Positions 34,040 through 44,570 of a DNA stretch of 64,000 nt are shown one piece after another (position 1 is the stretch's first letter; each line of letters opens with the position of its first letter). The position numbers and the translations under genes are program-made. The stretch is from Dallia pectoralis (lineage: Eukaryota > Chordata > Actinopteri > Esociformes > Umbridae). The stretch is taken from positions 3,384,954 to 3,448,953 of the forward strand of contig CM055738.1 of assembly GCA_029465975.1 (NCBI GenBank). Direction: 5' to 3'. The notes beneath the pieces are model-generated. The model did not search any database and was not told where the DNA came from. It was given only the letters and a program-made list of their open reading frames with translations.

Positions 34040-34733
34040 CTACAACCTGACAGGACGCCCAATATCCAAAGCAGCCAGAACTGGTGTGCTACACAAAAGA
34101 GCCTTAAGCACCTCAAATGCATGCTGACATTCTGCAGTCCACAGAAATGCAATAGAGGGGCTTAGGAAACGTGTATGAGGAGCAGCAGCACTTGAAAAGT
34201 TCTTACAGAAACTCCTATAAAATCCAGACATGCCTGAAAAAAATCTTAACTACCGCCTGGATTACGCAACCCAAACGGCAGGACAGAATATTGCAAGAAA
34301 TGATCGGTGTGACAAAAGCAGAAATTTCAGAGGCACGATTCGTTAAGGGGACTTGCGAGTAACCCTTAAGATGGTCAAGTTTGCTGACATAGGTGGCAGA
34401 GTCGACCTTGTCAATACAGTCGTCTAGCCTAGGCAATGGAAAAGAATCTGGTACAGTCACTGCATTCACCCTTCGGTAATCTGTAGACAATCTATCTGTA
34501 CTGTCAGGTGTAGTAATAAGATTGCAGGGTGAGCTCCAAAGACTTTGACGTGCCAGATCATTCTGCAGCAAGTAAGACACCTCTTGATTCATCTGGGCCC
34601 TTTTTGTGGCATTTAAACAATATGGATGTTGGCGTATAGAAACAGCTTCACCCATGCGGATGTCATGTTCCAACACATTAGTTTGAGTAAGCAAATCACT
34701 AAACAGACATGCATGCAGGTTAACTAATCCCAC
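34040..34733 (-). pseudogene. gypsy reverse transcriptase fragments
   Basis: 34215-34733: EAVSIRQHPYCLNATKR, LSTDYRRVNAVTVPDSFPLP, DHLKGYSQVPLT (the catalytic Asp region is altered to KLDHLKGY). 34040-34231: YRSFCKNFSSAAAPHT and ECQHAFEVLKALLCSTPVL, the connection region. The YxDD portion between the two is deleted. Confidence 0.75.
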
Positions 34734-34887
34734 AATGTCACCATGTTGGTTTTGGTGTACATAATCTAATTATGTCGACAACAACGGTATCATTTCTGAG
34801 TTTAGCAGTCTCCCACATTGCTGAGCAGTCCATTACACAAGACCAGTCCATCCTCATCCTGAACCAGAGTCTTATGAGCAACATAAT

Positions 34888-35367
34888 CTACCACAGCGGC
34901 TGAGCCAAAACCTGGCTAGCTGGCGAAAATATTCGGGCAACAGCATGTTTGTCATATTGATCCTTCATTTTCTTCTGGGAGGACATGAGCAAATATTTTG
35001 CCAGTGCGCATGCCTGGTGCAATCGCTCACAACAACGTCTAACATAATCGAGCACTTTTAAAGGCGTATGCGAATCTTCTGTTAACAACTGGTCCTTAAA
35101 CACCTTAAGAGGACCACGAATCGTGTGCCGAAGAAAATATCTCCAGGGCTAAAACCCAGAAACTGTTGCACTGTCTCACGGATTACAAACAACACCCACA
35201 TCACACTCTATTGCTGACTCAATGCAAAACTTGCGCAACATTGATTTCAGCGTCTGATGCCAGAACTCTAGTGCACGTTGCGACTTAGGATGGTATGCAC
35301 TAGAAACCCTGTGTTCCACTGGACGCCAATACCTGCAACATTCTGGATGGGGACTCCATTTTTGCAT
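34888..35367 (-). pseudogene. gypsy integrase C-terminal fragments
   Basis: 35176-35367: HRVSSAYHPKSQRALEFWHQ, the end of the integrase core, with the catalytic Glu in ALEFWH. 34888-35103: LDYVRRCCERLHQACALAKY and SSQKKMKDQYDKHAVAR, the linker seen after the core. They lie upstream of the reverse transcriptase. Confidence 0.7.
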
Positions 35368-35410
35368 GAGAAGTTCAGTAGCACAAATTGACTGGGCCCT
35401 GTTTGTTTCC

Positions 35411-35900
35411 TCATTCTACATAACAGGTAGCTGACCCTACCTCACAAGACAACAGAAATTCTGAACAATCCTGCTGGCACAGAGCAGGCCTCCCTTGCCC
35501 GCGAGTGGCCAACAGGTTGTCCAGCTGGATGGCCATGTCGACCAGATGGTTGAAGGTCAGCCAGGCATCACGACTGGCGACGTTAGGTTGTTGGTGGCAC
35601 CGGAACTGGTGGATATGGGCCCACTCGTTCCACCCTGCCCTCACCGAAAGGGTCCAGAACTCTAGGACATAGTCCTGAAGGATTTGGGTTCCTAACCCAG
35701 CCAACCAGTCGCTCTACTCCCTCTATGCCCTCGGGCAGGTGGTCAAGTATGAACCGAAAGAGGAGGACGAAGGCCCTGTAATCTGCCAAGACTCCGCCTG
35801 TCCGACTGCACTGGCCCACCCGAGAGCTCTCTCCGAGAGGCAGGAGATCAGGGTAGAAACCCTCGGTCTGTCGAGAAAGGGCTGAGGGTCTCATAGTATA
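35411..35900 (-). pseudogene. gypsy gag-like fragment
   Basis: QDYVLEFWTLSVRAGWNEWA then FNHLVDMAIQLDNLLATR resembles the capsid C-terminal region of fish gypsy gag. Two frames are needed and stops are present. It may come from a different gypsy copy than the pol pieces next to it. Confidence 0.55.
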
Positions 35901-36060
35901 GATCCATATTCAGCAACAAAACCCTAGCGTTCCCGAAGTGGCATCCGACACGGGAAGCATGGACCGATGGGGAGTGGTGGTGGGGAGGCATCCAAATCCA
36001 CAGCCGGAGTCTCCTTATAATAAATCCGGTGGAGTGAGGCCATCATCAGTGTCACTGCCA

Positions 36061-36847
36061 CTCCTAGCCAAGTGATTTGTCCACATGCGTATTGAATTGT
36101 GCATCAACTCCCGCTGACTCCATGGATTTTGGAACTCGGTCATTACTGAGTGAGGGTGCAAATAGGAGGAAGCTAAGCCCAGGATTGGTGGTGTTCATGG
36201 AGTTTTTTTCATCGTTGTTCGGTACCAACATACATACAAACAAACCAATCAAATAATACCGGTAACCACTGGCACACTGCAAATACAACGGACAAAAAAG
36301 GTGTCAAAGCGCATAGAATCTAAACAAAATTCTCAATTCTCGCAAAAGTATGTTTAAAACAAACAAGGAACACTTAATAAACACTTAATGAATCGAATAC
36401 AAAAAATATAAAACAATAAATTATAAATGTATTTTTTACTTACTTCACTTTTTACTTTACTTTTACTTTTTGTACTGTTTATGCCAATGTGTTTTTCTTT
36501 ACATTTTGTATGTGTTTTTCAAAGTTGTAATACAAGGCTTAGCTGTAAAAGAGTATTTGCTTTCAGCTTATCTGTATAAATATGGTGAATGAATACATTT
36601 CTGTGGCTGAAACCTCAACCTTAAAAATATTTATCAATACAATTCGAAAAAAAGGCGGATGTGATTTATTGTAAAAGCAAAGCTAAAGGACATGCATGTT
36701 GTACATTTACGTTTGCTAATTTGTGTGCTTCCTTGTGCTGAAGTTGGTTGATGTGTGTTTTGATGGTGTTTGTGTGTGTGGGGGGGGGGGGGGGGGGCAA
36801 GCATATGTGTGACGGGAGTATTAGAAAAAAAGTTGGCTAACAGTCAG
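36061..36847. other. Upstream part of TAAR unit 7
   Basis: No gene. About 36510-36630 is repeated at 29292-29365, 39089-39160 and 63890-64000 and marks the 5' part of the TAAR unit. A poly-G run at about 36779-36797 follows a short TG tract. Confidence 0.6.
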
Positions 36848-36951
36848 AGATAAAGAGAGGAAGATCTTGAGTTTGTCAGAAGGCTGAACTGACAAGGTCA
36901 CACGCAGGACCAAGCAGGAGGAGAACCTCAGGATTAACATATCAACTACAA
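36848..36951 (+). promoter_or_regulatory. Conserved TAAR proximal promoter/5' UTR block, gene 7
   Basis: TATA-like AGATAAAGAG at 36848-36857. TGAACTGACAAGGTCA at 36885-36900 ends 52 bp before the ATG. Confidence 0.6.
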
Positions 36952-37911
36952 ATGGAGGAACATGAAGCTGCTCAATATTGTTATCAAGACAGGAACTCTT
37001 CTTGCAGAAAGGACACACTATCCACATATATGTACATAACACTGTACATCTTCTTCTCAATTATTTCAGTATTTACAGTGTTTTTAAACCTACTGGTGAT
37101 CATCTCCATCTCTCACTTCAAACAGCTCCAGACTCCAACCAACCTGCTCATCCTCTCTCTGGCTGTGTCAGATCTCCTTGTGGGACTTATTGTGATACCT
37201 GCAATGACTGTAGCAATACTGGAACCGTGCTGGGTTCTTGGTGGATATTTCTGTGCGTTGCTTATGTTTGCTACATTTTTATGTACTTCATTATCAATTG
37301 GCAATTTGGTCATGATATCTGTTGATCGTTATGTTGCTGTGTGTGATCCACTTTTGTACCCATCGAAAATAACAACAGCAAGAATTAAGTTTTGTATATC
37401 TATTACCTGGTGTTGTTGTGTGATATATGATGCTGTCCTTATAAAAATATCTGTGAATGTACAGGTACCCAGTAGGTGTTTTAATGAATGTTATTTTGTT
37501 GAAGGATTTGTCTGGAGTATGATCATTGACCTCATCATTTCATTGGTTTTCCCATGCTCTACTATTGTAACACTTTATTTAAAAATATTTGTGGTGGCCA
37601 GATCACAGGCCAATAAGGTATTTTCTAAAGTGTCTGCCACTGTGTCTGGTGGTAAAACTGTACAGGCGAGTAAGTCTGAGAGAAAAGCAGCAAAAACTCT
37701 TGGTATTGTTGTTTTCAACTACTTATTTTTTTGGATTCCAGTTTACTTCAACCAGTTCATATTTTCAGCAAGTGGCAATTCTTTATCAGCTTTTCTATGT
37801 CTTCTGCCCCTTCTTAATTCCTTTATGAATCCAGTAATTTATGCGTTGTTCTATCCATGGTTCAAAGTAACAGCAAAACGTATTTTAACTTTGAAGTTTA
37901 GACAATCTTAA
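36952..37911 (+). CDS. TAAR-like olfactory receptor, gene 7
   Basis: 319 residues, one exon. Cys10/Cys18 with N15, D74, C101, T108 at 3.32, DRY 125-127, D193 in IIDLIISLVFP, FWIP 260-263, and NSFMNPVIYALFYPWF, a conservative variant of the TAAR signature. TM4 carries a CCCVIYDAVLIKI segment shared with gene 8. The tail ends LTLKFRQS as in genes 9 and 10. The 5' end (MEEHEAAQYCYQ and KDTLSTYMYIT) is nearly that of gene 9. Downstream, the LTR copy at 38517 belongs to the next unit. Confidence 0.93.
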   Translation: MEEHEAAQYCYQDRNSSCRKDTLSTYMYITLYIFFSIISVFTVFLNLLVIISISHFKQLQTPTNLLILSLAVSDLLVGLIVIPAMTVAILEPCWVLGGYFCALLMFATFLCTSLSIGNLVMISVDRYVAVCDPLLYPSKITTARIKFCISITWCCCVIYDAVLIKISVNVQVPSRCFNECYFVEGFVWSMIIDLIISLVFPCSTIVTLYLKIFVVARSQANKVFSKVSATVSGGKTVQASKSERKAAKTLGIVVFNYLFFWIPVYFNQFIFSASGNSLSAFLCLLPLLNSFMNPVIYALFYPWFKVTAKRILTLKFRQS

Positions 37912-38516
37912 TCCTAAAATATGATTAACGGGTGTGATATAATTATGCACTACTGTTTTCTTATTGTGTAATTTTTAATTTACAAATTATAATTTATTCT
38001 ATTAAAGAAAATATGTATTTAATTTAAATAAATATGTTAGTAAACATTATATTTGCACATTATATTTTACTCAAGAGTGTTGTTGCTAAATGTTTGAGCC
38101 AGAACTGTGACAAATGGATTTTTACTTGGGCAGATTGTCCCAGATTCTATTCAAGTTGTGTTGAAGTAAATGTGAACTTTATTCATTTGAAAACAAGTTG
38201 TGGTGTTTGTTGAATGTGTTTCATATTTTGTATGTGTTTGAGCATTTTGCAAACACAATTAGTAGTTTTGGCCAGTGAGTTTTCAGTGAATGCCTGCGTC
38301 TTAACTGTTTTGTAAATTTAAAGTGAACAATTTTTTTACCAATCGAGAAAAACTTTAACTGGCTTGAACTGCTGTTGGCATAGTTAGCCATTCAGGGTGG
38401 TCTTATGATAAATCTTTTAGTACCAAAAATACATTTTAATAAAAAATATTTTCATTGTTAATTATTAAATAATTTTTTTCTTAATATTGGTAATTGCTTT
38501 TTTTATGTTGAAAAAC
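37912..38516. other. 3' flank of gene 7 and start of unit 8
   Basis: No gene. ATTAAA at about 38003. 38180-38516 parallels 28370-28713. Confidence 0.6.
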
Positions 38517-39088
38517 TATCATGGTTTTGCTGAGACAGAACCCAAACTCAGACTGGATCGGGGGTGTGATACAATTATATTTCTTGAGTAACAACAACAG
38601 AACAAGAGTCATCCCGAGATCCTTCTGCTTGAGCTGGTAGTTCCTCAGGAGTCTCTATAGTGGAACCGAACGTGTATATACTGGAGTAGCAAGGTCAGGC
38701 AGGTAAACTGATGAGTGCAGGGTAGAATCCTAGGCAGAGGAACGGTCACTGAACAGGCAAGCAAGACGGCAGAGTAACAAAGGTACAAACCATAAACTAA
38801 CAGAGTCATCTAATCTAAATAATCTCTACAAGAATATAAAACTTACTAGTGTGCTTTATGGATCCGAGACTGGATGTCAGGACTACTCCTAAGTACCTTC
38901 CTGATTGTATACTGGAGCTAAGTGTATGATTGCAGAATAGCAAACAGCTGTGTGTCCTCCAGGCCCAAGCCCTGTTGCCATGGCAGCCGAACAACCATAA
39001 ACACACAGGACACCACACATAACGCAGACCACGGACAAAAGGACAACATAAACACACCAAACTTGATCACGGCGCAGCCGCCGTGACA
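38517..39088. mobile_element. Solo LTR of gypsy type, copy B
   Basis: Near-copy of 28714-29291, flanked by a perfect AAAAC at 38512-38516 and 39089-39093. The left terminus is mutated (TATCATGG). Shared insertion point with copy A shows it predates duplication of units 6 and 8. Confidence 0.8.
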
Positions 39089-39449
39089 AAAACAAGGCTT
39101 AGCTGCAACAGAGACATTGATCTCAATTTCTCTGTAAAGGAATAAGGTGCATAAATATATAAATGGCCAAATAATTTATTTTGGTCAGGAAATTCCTTAA
39201 ATGATATGGTGGAAATACAATATGTATTACCAGTAAGGCTGAAGGACATGCATGGTGTGCACAGAAGCATCCAATGTTGACACATTCCATCATATCTCTC
39301 ATCTCATCTTCAACCGCTTATCCGGGGTCGGGTCGCGGGGGTAGCAGCTCTAGCAGGGGACCCCAAACTTCCCTTTCCCGGGCAACATTAGCCAGCTCTG
39401 ACTGGGGAATCTCGAGGCGTTCCCAGGCCAGTGTGGAGATATAATCTCT

Positions 39450-40771
39450 TCACCTAGTCCTGGGTCTTCCCCGAGGACTCCTCCCAGCTGGACGTGCCTG
39501 GAACACCTCTCTAGGGAGGCGCCCAGGTGGCATTCGTACAAGATGCCCGAACCACCTCAACTGGCTCCTTTCTACGCAAAGGAGCAGCGGCTCGCCTCCG
39601 AGTTCCTCTCGGATGACTGAGCTTCTCACCCTATCCCTAATGGAGAGGCCAGCCACCTTTCTGAGAAAACCCATTTTGGCCGCTTGTACCTGCGATCTCG
39701 TTCTTTCGGTCATGACCCAGCTTTCATGACCATAGGTGAGGGTAGGAACAAAGATTGAACGGTAGATCGAGACCTTTGCCTTTCGGCTCAGCTCTCCTTT
39801 CGTCACAACGGTGCGGTGAAGCGAATGCAACACCGCCCCCGCTGCTCCGATCCTCCGACCAATCTCCCGCTCCATTGTTCCCTCACTCGCGAACAAGACC
39901 CCGAGGTACTTGAACTCCTTCACTTGGAGTAAGGACTCATTCCCTACCCGGAGTAGGCACTCCACCGGTTTCCTGCTGAGAGTCATGGCCTCAGATTTAG
40001 AGGTGCTAACCCTCATCCCAGCCGCTTCACACTCGGCTGCGAACCGATCCAGTGAGTGCTGAAGGTCACCGACCGATGAGGCCATCAGGACCACATCATC
40101 CGCAAAAAGCAGTGATGTGACCATCAGCCCACCGAACGGGAACCCCTCCCCCATGACGTTCGCCTTGATATCCTGTCCATGAATATTACAAACAGGATTG
40201 GTGACAAAGCGCAGCCCTGGCGGACGCCAACGCCCACCGGGAACGAATCCGACTTACTGCCGAGGACACGGACACAGCTCATGCTTTGAGCGTACAGAGA
40301 TTGGATGGCCCTGAGAAGAGACCCCCTCACCCCATACTCCCGCAGCACCTCCCACAAAAGATCCCGGGGTACCCGGTCATACGCCTTCTTCAGATCCACA
40401 AAACACATGTAGACTGGATGGGCATACTCCCAGGCCCCCTCCAGGATCCGTGCGAGAGTAAAGAGCTGGTCCGTGGTTCCCCGGCCAGGACGAAAACCGC
40501 ATTGTTCCTCTTCAATCTGAGGTTCGACTATTGGCCGAACCCTCCTTTCCAGCACTTTGGAGTACACTTTACCAGGGAGGCTGAGGAGTGTAATACCTCT
40601 GTAATTGGAGGGGAAGAGGGGAACCACCCCCCCGGTCTTCCACTCCTCTGGCACTGTCCCAGACTTCCATGCAATGTTGAAGAGGCGTGTCAACCAAGAC
40701 AGCCCTTCCCCACCCAAAGCTTTTAGCATTTCTGGACGAATCTCATCCCTCAGTCCCTGGGGCTTTGCCAC
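39450..40771 (-). pseudogene. LINE reverse transcriptase
   Basis: Two overlapping open stretches in different frames. 40124-40771 has NYRGITLLSLPGKVYSKVLE, QCGFRPGRGTTDQLFTL, CFVDLKKAYDRVPRD (catalytic Asp) and VRQGCALSPILFVIFMD. 39450-40154 has LLFADDVVLMASS (catalytic pair), FKYLGVLFASEG and the tail RWFGHLVRMPPGRLPREVF. The frame shift near 40130-40150 separates the two catalytic blocks, so no complete enzyme is made. Confidence 0.85.
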
Positions 40772-41832
40772 TGTGGAGTTGTTTGACTACCTCAGCGACT
40801 TCTCCCAGGGAAACTGACGATGACCCTCCATCAGCCTCCAGCTCTGCCTCTGTACTAGAGGGCGTGTAGGTCGGATTCAGGAGCTCCTCAAAATGCTCTT
40901 TCCAGCGCCCGATCACATCATCAGTTGAGGTCAACAGTGTCCCACCCTTACTGTACACAGCTTGGATGGTTCCCCGTTTTCCCCTTCTGAGGCGCCGAAC
41001 GGTTTCCCAGAAGCATTTTGGTGCCGACCGAAAGTCCTTCTCCATAGCTTCTCCAAACTTCTCCCACACCCGCTGCTTTGCCTCTGACACGGCAGCGGCT
41101 GCAGCCCTTCGGGCCTGTCGGTACCCTGCAACTGCCTCCGGAGTCCCCAGGGATAGCATATCCCTGAAGGCCTCCTTCTTCAGTCGGACAGCTTCCCTGA
41201 CCACCGTGGTCCACCACGGTGTTCTAGGGTTACCACCCCTTGAGGCACCTAGGACCTTGAGACCACAGCTCACCGCCGCAGCTTCAGCAATAGAAGCTTT
41301 GGACATTGCCCACTCAGGTTCAATGCCCCCAACCTCCACAGGGATGCCTGAAAAGCTCCGCCGGAGGTGTGAGTTGAAGATCTTTCGGACAGGGGCCTCC
41401 TCCAGACGTTCCCAGTTCACCCGCACTACCCGTTTGGGCTTACCTGGTCAGTCCAAAGTCTTTCCCCACCCTCTTATCCAACTCACTACCAGATGGTGAT
41501 CAGTTGACAGCTCTGCCCCTCTCTTCACCCGAGTGTCCAAAACATGCGGCCTTAGATCAGCCGATACGATCACAAAATCGATCATTGACCTTCGGCCTAG
41601 GGTGCTCTGGTACCATGTACACTTATGCGCCTCCTTATGTTCGAACATGGTGTTTGTTATAGACAATCCATGACTAGCACAGAAGTCCAATAACAAACGA
41701 CCGCTCGGGTTTAGATCAGGGAGGCCGTTCCTCCCAATCACGCCTCTCCAGGTGTCTCCATCGATGCCCACATGTGCGTTGAAGTCTCCCAGCAGAATGA
41801 TGGAGTCCCCTACTGGAGCCCTATATAGGACT
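40743..41832 (-). pseudogene. LINE linker and endonuclease C-terminal part
   Basis: 41448-41828: GRNGLPDLNPSGRLLLDFCA, CTWYQSTLGRRSMIDFVIVS and ELSTDHHLVVSWI, the last third of an apurinic-type endonuclease including the SDH-like box. 40743-41426: the linker towards the reverse transcriptase. A frame break near 40750 separates it from the polymerase. Confidence 0.8.
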
Positions 41833-42415
41833 TGTTATGGAATTATTTCTAATACCACGTAATTAATGTTACTATACCTATGTCTCTAGAATAACATTAA
41901 GCAAATACACACTGAACTCAGACTCGAAATAAGAACAGACAAGAGTATCTCTCAAGTTAACTCTAACAGTTTAATTGATAGATGAGGAAAACCTTAACAC
42001 ACGCGCTCACGGTAACAATGCGGTGGCAGGTTATTTCCTACCAAGGCATACAATACACTCAGTTTATATAGGCCATAGAGCAGGAAAGCATACATGGGGT
42101 AAACCTTATAAGGTTAGGAATCATATGGAGAAGCTAAGTTGGGCCCAAGAGAATGACATCACAGCAGAGAAAACAGATGTAAAAGGTATGGAAAATTGTA
42201 CATACAGTATACATATCCTTTTATGGCGAAACACATGTAAAACCATACAGTTGCTTTGAATCAAGACATCTATTTCTAGCATTGGGCCCCTCTTAAGACA
42301 TACAGATGTCATCCCTGTTCCTCCCCAGGCCTCACTAATATACACATCTTCTATCACATGTTTATCTACACTATTTTCTGAACTTCACAGCTGACATGTA
42401 GAATAATCCACAACA
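41833..42415 (-). repeat. Provirus 3' LTR, 583 bp
   Basis: Same ends and length as the 5' LTR; TATA at 42063-42070 (reverse), polyadenylation-type ATTAAA at 41970-41976 (reverse). Differs at 42043-42061 and 42077. The expected polypurine tract just inside (42416 onward) is poor: AGGGTGGAT on the minus strand. Confidence 0.95.
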
Positions 42416-42491
42416 ATCCACCCTAAGTTCAGAAAAAGTGGGATAAGAAAAAGTACAGTTCTTTATTATCAAAATAAGCATGCTATGACTT

Positions 42492-44474
42492 TTAATAACA
42501 CTCAATAGAATGGATTTCCGGAAGCTCATTCATCCAGTTTGACACCTTGGCATCAGGCACTTGAACAAGGACCTGAGCCGCCACCCTGGAGGCACACATC
42601 TTTATCAAACATGAGATTAACATAAAACCAACAATCAGAAATGTAACAAAGGCTAATACATATGCTAATATTCTAAAAATTGACCATCCATATGGTCCTA
42701 ATGCAGAACTCAATCCATCAACTGGGTCCCATCCATGAACCTCATGGAGCTCCTTCACTCCAATTTTAGTTTCTTTCACCAAGTCAACGACCTCTTGCGA
42801 TGCATCAGAAATGAAGGTACAACATTCCGACTTTACAATTTTACACACTCCTCCTTGAGATGCCAAGATCATATCTAGGGCCAATCGGTTCTGTAAGGCG
42901 ACTGCACGGGTCTCATCTAACTCTTTACCTAATGCCACAATGGCTTTAGCTGTAGTGTTCATGTGTTTCTCTAGTACTGAGGACAGAGCTGTTATTTCCT
43001 GCTGTAAAGAATACACTCCATAGCCTGGGAATAGCACACTGAATATACGCTGTGATAGAGTCAGAGTTCGTCTAACGCGATGTGGATGCTGGTACAGTTT
43101 CCCCATTTCAGTCTGGTTTACCCTTCGTATTAACGGTACCAGGTATGCCATATAGCATGTTCCTTCCGCATTAGGTGGAATGCAACTATATGCATTATCC
43201 CCGCAGACAAGATTCACATGCTCTGGAAGGTCGCCAAAGGCCGTGAAGTTGGCGAAACTTACTTCAGAACAATCACTTGTCCCCAACTGTAACTTGGCCT
43301 TTTCCACCCTATTGGAAATACACAGGGACACATTCCTTAGCCCATAGGTTGGAATTGTTGGCCAATATTGAGTGCAGTTACGCAAACGGTGACTTTTTGA
43401 TGCTGGGCAATCGATCGTTTCATGACTTAGAGAGAGAATATGTATCATACGGAATTGCGGTCGCCATTCAGCTCGTGCATACACAATAACAGTGGGTGAA
43501 AACGGTATAGGTTTACAAAGTGGTGTTAGGGGCACTACTCTACCTGCCGTTTCATACGAACAATTCGTTTGAACCAGAGTCATCTGTATGTCCAGCTCTT
43601 CCCAAAAACGATGGACCTTCCGGTCATATCTCAATCTAAACAGAACAGTGCTACTGATACTAGGGTCCTTAAAGCTCTGATCAAATGTCTTTATTATGTG
43701 CCATAATACTTCCTGCCTGTCTTCTCCCTGCCCCTCATCTGTGAAAACAGTCGTGGGGTTGGTAAAACAGTCCTCATCTTTTTCAGTGGGTGTTGGCGAC
43801 CAGCCATATTCTTCCCAATCTGCTTTAGAGAAGGGAACTGAAGTTAACATAGGAGAGCGCGATGAGGTTGGTATATGTTGGCAGATCCAACAGTTACTCA
43901 TGTTAACATGTGATGCATAGTCAACCATCATCCTAAGGGCGATGTTCTCAGGTTCTATCAGCCCTCTCCTCCTCCGTTTCTCAGTCGGTGGGCATTCCCT
44001 AGCAGGTCTATCTTTTGGATGATCTGGCGGTCTACAAGGAGTGTGGAATTCACTGTTGTTACTGTTGAAACACCAATAATCTTTGTTTAAATCAAGATCA
44101 TCAGAAACATTCACATGACAGATCATTGAGTCATTATTGCAAACACATTCAGTACCGTTTATAAGTGAAGAAACATTAGTCCAGGTCAACATACCCACTG
44201 TAATTTTAGGGTCAGTCACAATGAACCATTCATCATTGGGTTGGCAGTTGCTTACATTACATGTTATCTGTTTTTGTAACAGCCCCTGAGATCGGGCTTT
44301 CACGCCTTTCTCAATACCTGTCTTATTCAAATTTACATTTGGTTTGTTATGTTGTAGGTCAGAGAACCATAGTACAATTACAACAATGAGAGTAAAAGCA
44401 AGATGTAATGCGATGTTGCATCTCATTCCCCCAATCCTCCTGTAGGGGTTCCATGGTCGTCTCGCTGGTTCCAT
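42492..44474 (-). CDS. env: Endogenous retrovirus envelope glycoprotein
   Basis: 660 open codons. Residues 17-40 form a hydrophobic leader; a basic site RRRR lies at about 167-170; CWIC at 195-198; several N-glycosylation sequons; a second basic site RVRR at about 466-469 precedes the presumed fusion peptide and coiled coil (about 480-540). CX6CC at 544-552 (with CWIC, the hallmark of gamma-type Env whose subunits are joined by a labile disulfide); a membrane anchor at about 600-627; a short cytoplasmic tail ending HSIECY. The frame is unbroken. Env mediates receptor binding and fusion in exogenous relatives; captured copies can block infection. Neither role is shown here. Confidence 0.93.
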   Translation of the reverse strand: MEPARRPWNPYRRIGGMRCNIALHLAFTLIVVIVLWFSDLQHNKPNVNLNKTGIEKGVKARSQGLLQKQITCNVSNCQPNDEWFIVTDPKITVGMLTWTNVSSLINGTECVCNNDSMICHVNVSDDLDLNKDYWCFNSNNSEFHTPCRPPDHPKDRPARECPPTEKRRRRGLIEPENIALRMMVDYASHVNMSNCWICQHIPTSSRSPMLTSVPFSKADWEEYGWSPTPTEKDEDCFTNPTTVFTDEGQGEDRQEVLWHIIKTFDQSFKDPSISSTVLFRLRYDRKVHRFWEELDIQMTLVQTNCSYETAGRVVPLTPLCKPIPFSPTVIVYARAEWRPQFRMIHILSLSHETIDCPASKSHRLRNCTQYWPTIPTYGLRNVSLCISNRVEKAKLQLGTSDCSEVSFANFTAFGDLPEHVNLVCGDNAYSCIPPNAEGTCYMAYLVPLIRRVNQTEMGKLYQHPHRVRRTLTLSQRIFSVLFPGYGVYSLQQEITALSSVLEKHMNTTAKAIVALGKELDETRAVALQNRLALDMILASQGGVCKIVKSECCTFISDASQEVVDLVKETKIGVKELHEVHGWDPVDGLSSALGPYGWSIFRILAYVLAFVTFLIVGFMLISCLIKMCASRVAAQVLVQVPDAKVSNWMNELPEIHSIECY

Positions 44475-44570
44475 GGTATGCAGGCTGTGTTGGTTTCTCT
44501 GATTACTGCTGACTGTGTTAGGGGTCAGAGGTTGCTAGCACGTGACCCCTTCAAACAGAAATGAGGATAC

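Larger units (their letters stand above)
32280..36060 (-). mobile_element. Ty3/gypsy retrotransposon relic with nested LINE
   Basis: Minus strand, from high to low coordinates: gag-like (35411-35900), integrase and post-integrase (34888-35367), reverse transcriptase (34215-34733), RNase H end (33600-33807). After a nested LINE come a GGTGGTGGGAG purine tract and an LTR-like start TGTTACGGGCCC near 32741. Integrase preceding reverse transcriptase is the order of Gmr1-like elements. All parts carry stops and frame breaks. No right-hand LTR recognised. Confidence 0.7.

Noticed and set aside
42121..42357. 78-codon minus-strand frame in both LTRs
   Set aside because: Identical only because the LTRs are; it lies in the U3/promoter region and has no recognisable features.
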